Source of the DNA: Plasmopara viticola
Taxonomy: Eukaryota; Oomycota; Peronosporomycetes; Peronosporales; Peronosporaceae
DNA length: 64,000 bases
Assembly: GCA_001695595.3 (NCBI GenBank)
Contig: MBPM02000009.1
Coordinates: 1,550,001 to 1,614,000, forward strand
Reading direction: 5' to 3'
This document shows, piece by piece, positions 59,011 through 64,000 of this stretch (its first letter is position 1; every line of letters starts with the position of its first letter). The notes beneath the pieces were generated by a model. That model was not told the DNA's origin, searched no databases, and worked only from the letters and a program-made list of their open reading frames with translations. Position numbers and translations under genes: made by a program.

Positions 59011-61067
59011 GTATATAATGATCTACACGATGTCAATGATGATGTGGTGATGGAAGAAGAATCGGCCGACGACGATGTTGAGAAGAGCACACCGAATGAT
59101 AGCCATGAAACAGCTGTCAGTGAATTACGTGGATACATAAATATCATGAATATTCCCCTACACCCGAAGAACCTGCAACAGATCCAACCAGGACCTCGCC
59201 ATCGATAACTCTGCTATAACGACCAAGTCGACTCCAGCGCGATAATTTTCCGACCTCATGTCACACGTAGGAGCCGCCCTGAATTCCAACGACGTGTTCT
59301 TGTTGACGTGGTCACTGAAAGAAATGGATCTGTGCAACTATAGAAATTAAGAGATGCACCAAGGATTGTACAACCAAACCCAATCGTGATTGAAGGTGGC
59401 GTGGAGGACAATAACGGAAGTGTCATCGTTGTGTACGATGAGAACATCGACAAAAGTGGAAGTAAGGACAATGGAAGACCAACCAGACGTACACAATTGG
59501 ATAGTGATACGGCATTGATGGCAGAGGTTGCCATGGCAGCACGAATCCTTCCATAATCGTACGAGTGGCAGTGAACGGGCAAGAGAGTCAACACTTGAGC
59601 AAAGCCCTTGAAAAAGAAAATGAGGTACACGAGCCCGTCAAGCGCCAACCATGAATGAAGACTGTTGGCTGCAAGTGGGTCTGGGCAAAAAAGATTGATG
59701 GACGATAAAAAGCGCGATTAGTGGTACTAGAGTTTCTACAGATATTCTGCGTAGACTTCGAGTCATATACAGCAGTAGCCAATATAAGCTATATTAGGAT
59801 ACTATTATCAGTGTGTTGTGCGGCGGGATTTACCATAAACCAAGTCGATGTCGACGCTGCTTAACTCAACGCAGACCTTATCGAAGAGGTATAACTTGAG
59901 CCACCGACGGGCATGAACATCGATAGAGTATACGTTCTCAAGCTCAGCCGTGCACTGTACGGACTGAAGAAAGCTGCAAACACCTGGAACAAAACCATCC
60001 ACAATTCATTGCTGGGAATGAACTTCGTCGCATGTGGTGGGCTATTGATGCATCTACAAGAAGAAAGATGGTGACAACTGGCGTATGTGTGTCTATATGT
60101 CGATGATATGGTAGTGGCTGCGAAGTCACAAAGCATGTTCCAGGACATCAAGATCGCAGCGCTTTCAAATAAAGGATCTCGGTTCAGTCAAACGACTGCT
60201 CGGCATGGATAACAACTACAACCGTAAGAAGCGAGAAATGTATATCACAAAACAAAACTAAATCCATGAGACCGCCGAGATATTCCGCCAAGTACGCGCT
60301 CGCCCTACGATGAACCCATGTGACATTAGTACCAAATTGTCAGGCGATGACAGTCCAAACAAGTATGCAGAGAGAGAGAGAGGCCATGAGTCATATCCCA
60401 TACCGCCAACTATTTGGACGGCTGATGTTCGTTGTTACAACCACAAGACCTGACGCATCGTTTTCGTTGAGTCAATTGGGACGTTTTGCTGCCAACCCAG
60501 GTGAAAGACATACTGCGCTACCTCCTCACGACAAGTAACCTCGGGTTAGACTCCAGTTGTTTTTCCATTCAACAACAGCTTACTGCGTATAGTGACGCCG
60601 ATTGGGGAAGTAATTTAGATAACCGGCGCTCGGTGTCTTTTTGATACTCAACGGTGGACCTGTAGTATTCGAGTCGAAGTATTAACGTACTGTAGCGTTG
60701 AGTGCTTCCGAAGTCGAGTATATGGCATTAAGTTTATTCACTTAAGAAGTGCTTTGGGCACGTATGATGATGTCATACCCTGGATACGCCCAGAAATTCC
60801 CCACTGTCATCTATGAAGACGACGAAGGAACGATCGCACTCGCCACGATCCATAGATACCACGCACGCACGAAACACGTGGATATTTGCCACCACATTCT
60901 CCGAGAGAAGGTCACATCAGGTGAGATCAAGGTGGCCTATAAGGGAACGCAGTGTTAACTGTCTGACATCCTCACGAAAATATCTGGCATCAAGCGATCC
61001 AAGTATCTTCGTACCGGCATGAGCATCGCAGCAAGCGAGCCGAGGGAGAAACAACACTGAGTGGGAG
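59011..61067 (+). pseudogene. copia reverse transcriptase and RNase H, broken (plus copy)
   Basis: Reverse-transcriptase pieces include VYVLKLSRALYGLKKAANTW at about 59925-59985 and LYVDDMVVAA around 60093-60122. RNase H pieces include a SNLDNRRSVS-like stretch at about 60607-60640, a GGPVVFESK stretch at about 60650-60680, YEDDEGTIALATIHRYHARTKHVDICHHILREK at about 60808-60910. Stops and frameshifts occur throughout. Confidence 0.8.
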
Positions 61068-61319
61068 TGTTGGGAGGAGCACTGTCGTCGGGTCGTTACT
61101 TGGTGGTCGTCACCGATGATGCGTCGACGACAACCAAGTGAAGGGATATCTGATGAGACATGATGGAGTATGAATGTCTTAGAATAGACAAGCGAAGCTT
61201 CTTGAACGTTATGAATACCGAATGGTAGACCAAGATAAACGAGTGGACAGGAAGGTCGATAGGTTGGAAGAGGATAACAGTGTGATAAATATACTTTCCA
61301 ATCTACCGTCTGTTTATCA
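61068..61319 (+). repeat. 3' LTR of plus-strand copia, 252 bp
   Basis: Begins TGTTGGGAGG and ends TTTATCA. It has the same 252-bp length as the 5' LTR and is preceded by the PPT-like purine tract. Confidence 0.85.
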
Positions 61320-63684
61320 ATAGGAACAAAGGTCATTGCAAAATAGCGACAGCTGCGAAGGCTTTGTTACAATAAGAGAAATTTGAGACCATGACAAGCC
61401 TCTTTTACATGGATTCTAACATTCAATTTGATCTGATTTATAGATCATGCGCTTAACGCCCTTGGGGCTTTACAGAATGGTCGTAGATTGTGGTCGTGTC
61501 AACAACAAGTCGGATGATTTGATCAGGTCCAACCATTTGATAATGGCAAGCCGATTCTTGGACTGGGACATAGGAAGAATGAAGAATTGTGGGACTAATT
61601 ATATATACCAGCATTTACTTGTTTAAGGGCCGGAAGTTGTCTTTTTCTGGCTCCGATTTGATAACGTCTTGACTCGAAAACGTCTCGAGTATACTCTCTT
61701 AATTGCATTAACAATACTTGCACAAGGTGTGTTACAAGCTTTTTTGTGAAGTTTACTGCTTTTATGCTGATAAAAAAGTATTTATTCATTCTATGTAATA
61801 CGTAATTAATATACCTCAATAACGCTATCGTTAGTTCTACGCATCTCGAAACATAGTGAGCGGCGAATGCAATGTGTTAATGTATGCTGTAGCACTGATA
61901 TGTAATTCCAAATTTGGTATTTGTTCAATCGCAGATTTTAACAAATTCTGCGATATCTGTTAATTTAATATATGTTGTATGCACTTTTATAGCGAATGTA
62001 TGATTTAGATCCTAGTTAAGTAAGGAAGTCTAGCTCGGTTGGAATCAATTGCATCCGATAAGCTACGAGTAGAGATCGCTTCTGAAAGAGATTTAATTTC
62101 GCGATACGGAGTTTATCGTAAAATCTAATAGCTGATTGATGACAAAGAAATCTCTAAAACATTTTTTTAGAATTTTGGAATAACCCTATCTTATATATAA
62201 ACTGCTAAGACCTGGGCCTAATGATCGTATCACTTCAATCCTGTAATGGAACAGGAAATTTCTCAAAAATAAATCGATTTATCATCATTAGAGACCCCAA
62301 ATTCTAAATCGTGGTACATACAACCCGTTCAGCAACTTGCAAGCATGTGTAATGTAAATAAGTCACGCTCGCAGAAGAGTTTAATAGCGCTCATCAATTT
62401 GAGCTTCTGAACGTACTTAAGCTTCTCGAGAAGGACACCTTCACCCTTTTACCAAAAAAGAGAGCATTTGAACGTATATATGTAGCACAAATGGTCCCGC
62501 CACTAGCTTCTCCTTGCTCTAATCTCCAGCAGAAGAGAAGGTCATGCTTTACTTAGTTTAATACCGACTAAAATGGTCTACCACTTCCAAATACGCCGCT
62601 ACTCTATACTCAAATCCATTGTTTGCTGGTCATAACAGTGGTGCGAAGGAATCACAAGGAAAATCTTGTGCGTAGCAAAATATTGACAAACTGCCGGTAA
62701 TGATATCACTGTTAAAGAGCCGATTTGAAAAAGAGGTTTAAATAGTACCACAAGATGCGCATATCGCAAACCTCCCGATGCCTGTAGTGATTCGCTGTAG
62801 GTGATTATCGTGCCCGGTCCTCAAGCTGCTCACAGCAAATTAAGCGGCACCTCTTAGTCTTAATACTACTTCCGTAAACTATGGGTAGAGTACAGCTTAA
62901 AAAGGTTTGAATTTTATGTCAAGTAAGCTGGCTGAAACATCATTCTTCTTGAGGATTAGTATAAAGTCGTAAAACTCTCTTTGTCGTAACACAAACTACA
63001 CGGCTTTCGTCGTACCGTACGGTGTATGGTCTATACCGACCGGTCAATGTATGTTTGGACAGGAAGCGTAGGACGAAATTCACAGCTTTGCTTTCTACCA
63101 CGTCAGCGGTTAATCATACAATCTTTTTGCACCATCCATCAGAGTGGATTGTGACTTAGCACTATCGACGTCGAACACACCACACGTTCGACAAACGTGT
63201 GGCTAGGCTGCTACTCGATTAAAAGCAGATCTTGCGACTCCAACTTGACTATGATGAGCGACACATGCCATCCAGTATACAAATTTCGATATAAGCAATG
63301 AGTTATGGTAGCACAAGTCGTTGCGAGCATTACTTTGCGTAGTGACAGAATGACAAGCGCTAGCGTGATGATAAGTTGTACAGACATATAAGTTTTACGT
63401 ATGGTGCAAGACTCGAACGACAAATGGTGCAAGTGTGTTATGCTTGGTCATTGAGTAGAGGCCTATCGAGAAACTTCGTTTTGTTGGAAGCTTTTCCACC
63501 TTAGCGAAAGTATGTTAAGTCCAGAAGAAAAAAGCAAGTCCTTGCTTAAAGGCTCGCTTCAAGACATTTTATTTAAATGACTGCGATACTAAGCCGCAAT
63601 GTTTATCAAGCTTTACTGGCATCAATGCTTATAAAAGAGCAGACATATTTAATCATTGACAGTGCTACAACGCACTATTCTGAT
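61320..63684. other. 2.4-kb AT-rich desert
   Basis: No gene recognised. Short unsupported frames only; a small imperfect hairpin (CGCAGATTTTAAC... TTCTGCG) lies at about 61930-61953. Confidence 0.5.
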
Positions 63685-63760
63685 GCCAAAATCTGAAGTT
63701 TTGTGAGAATCAACAAAAAAAAACGGTTTTGTTAATTCTCACAAAACTTCAGATTTTGGC
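63685..63760. repeat. long hairpin: 26-bp perfect arms, extended to about 36 bp
   Basis: The arm 63685-63710 is the exact reverse complement of 63735-63760. Pairing continues inward for about ten more bases with one mismatch, leaving a short A-rich loop. No transposase or terminal duplication is visible; it may be a tiny foldback element or a junction of inverted copies. Confidence 0.85.
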
Positions 63761-64000
63761 AATGTCATAGCCATCAAAAGTACTCGCTCAGCTGCTCGAG
63801 AATGTTGTCGTGCTTGAACTTCACCGACAAAAAGAGCGACTGCTAGTTCGAAAAGAAGTAATTGTGCAGCAACGTTGAACCGAAACTTGCTAAAAGAAAC
63901 ATATTTCACTAAGGTATTGCTCAAACGCAACTGCACTGATCTGGTGCAATCAGTGCATGAATGAATTCGCTCCCTTTTACTGAGTGGTGGATGTAGACGG

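Larger units (their letters stand above)
56530..60630 (+). repeat. right arm of the 4.1-kb copia inverted repeat
   Basis: Reverse complement of 51324-55420 with a few percent substitutions and very few indels. It begins 86 bp before the 5' LTR with a scrap of RNase H tail and PPT, and ends inside RNase H at GGCGCT, beyond which only the plus copy continues. Confidence 0.9.
56616..61319 (+). mobile_element. Ty1/copia retrotransposon, plus-strand copy, LTR to LTR, inactive
   Basis: The copy spans 4.7 kb between two 252-bp LTRs. Order is gag, zinc knuckle, degenerate protease, integrase, reverse transcriptase with its YVDD motif at 60096-60107, RNase H, then a PPT-like CTGAGTGGGAG at 61057-61067. 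The gag-integrase-reverse transcriptase order makes it copia, not gypsy. Multiple frameshifts and stops break pol. The LTRs differ from each other at about 43 of 252 positions, so insertion is old. No target-site duplication is visible because the left LTR abuts element-internal sequence. Confidence 0.9.

Noticed and set aside
56616..61319. Plus-strand copia as a recently active element
   Set aside because: LTRs differ at about 43 of 252 positions, the protease DSG is lost and pol is full of frameshifts.
1..64000. CRISPR arrays, bacterial operons or prophage
   Set aside because: No spaced direct-repeat arrays or prokaryotic gene organisation; genes carry spliceosomal introns.

Overview
The window looks like nuclear DNA of an oomycete (Phytophthora or downy-mildew type). 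Protein genes are eukaryotic and split by very short introns (about 50-75 bp, mostly GTRNGT donors). The genes include a RWP-RK regulator, a HIRA histone chaperone and a CARM1-type arginine methyltransferase. The intergenic DNA holds decayed Ty3/gypsy, Ty1/copia and non-LTR elements. An apparently intact axonemal dynein assembly factor (DNAAF3) suggests a species that still makes flagellated zoospores. I infer the lineage; no marker gene here proves the species.

Layout: three gene islands are separated by repeat-rich deserts. Island 1 (1.5-12.0 kb) holds DNAAF3 (-) and a lysosomal-type di-N-acetylchitobiase (+), which share a 126-bp divergent promoter, then a RWP-RK transcription factor (+) and HIRA (-). 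Island 2 (17.4-21.8 kb) holds a MetX-family O-acyltransferase (+), an S41-type protease-like membrane protein (+) only 46 bp downstream, and a convergent CARM1-like methyltransferase (-). Island 3 (37.0-44.9 kb) holds a gag-like zinc-knuckle gene with no pol (+), a WW-PDZ-coiled-coil-PH scaffold (+) and an ABC half-transporter with an extra N-terminal four-helix domain (-). I rebuilt exon structures by splice sites and phase: DNAAF3 10 exons/539 aa, chitobiase 4/408 aa, HIRA 14/about 1,080 aa, S41-like 2/520 aa, CARM1 2/403 aa.

Deserts: 12.0-17.4 kb has no recognisable gene. 21.8-37.0 kb carries two internally deleted copies of one non-LTR element (one with a perfect 12-bp target-site duplication) and a dead gypsy element at 31.6-34.1 kb. 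44.9-64 kb carries a striking inverted repeat: two arms of about 4.1 kb of one copia element around a 1.1-kb spacer. The arm LTRs differ at about 7 of 252 positions, whereas the two LTRs of the plus-strand element differ at about 43. This points to inversion-duplication of an already old, dead element.

The genes do not form one pathway. HIRA and the CARM1-like enzyme are both chromatin regulators; the rest are flagellar, lysosomal/secretory, amino-acid and membrane functions. The best second looks are the four-helix/ABC fusion, the stand-alone gag gene, the S41 protein lacking its nucleophile, the in-frame TGA in HIRA, and the copia palindrome with its permuted minus-strand copy.
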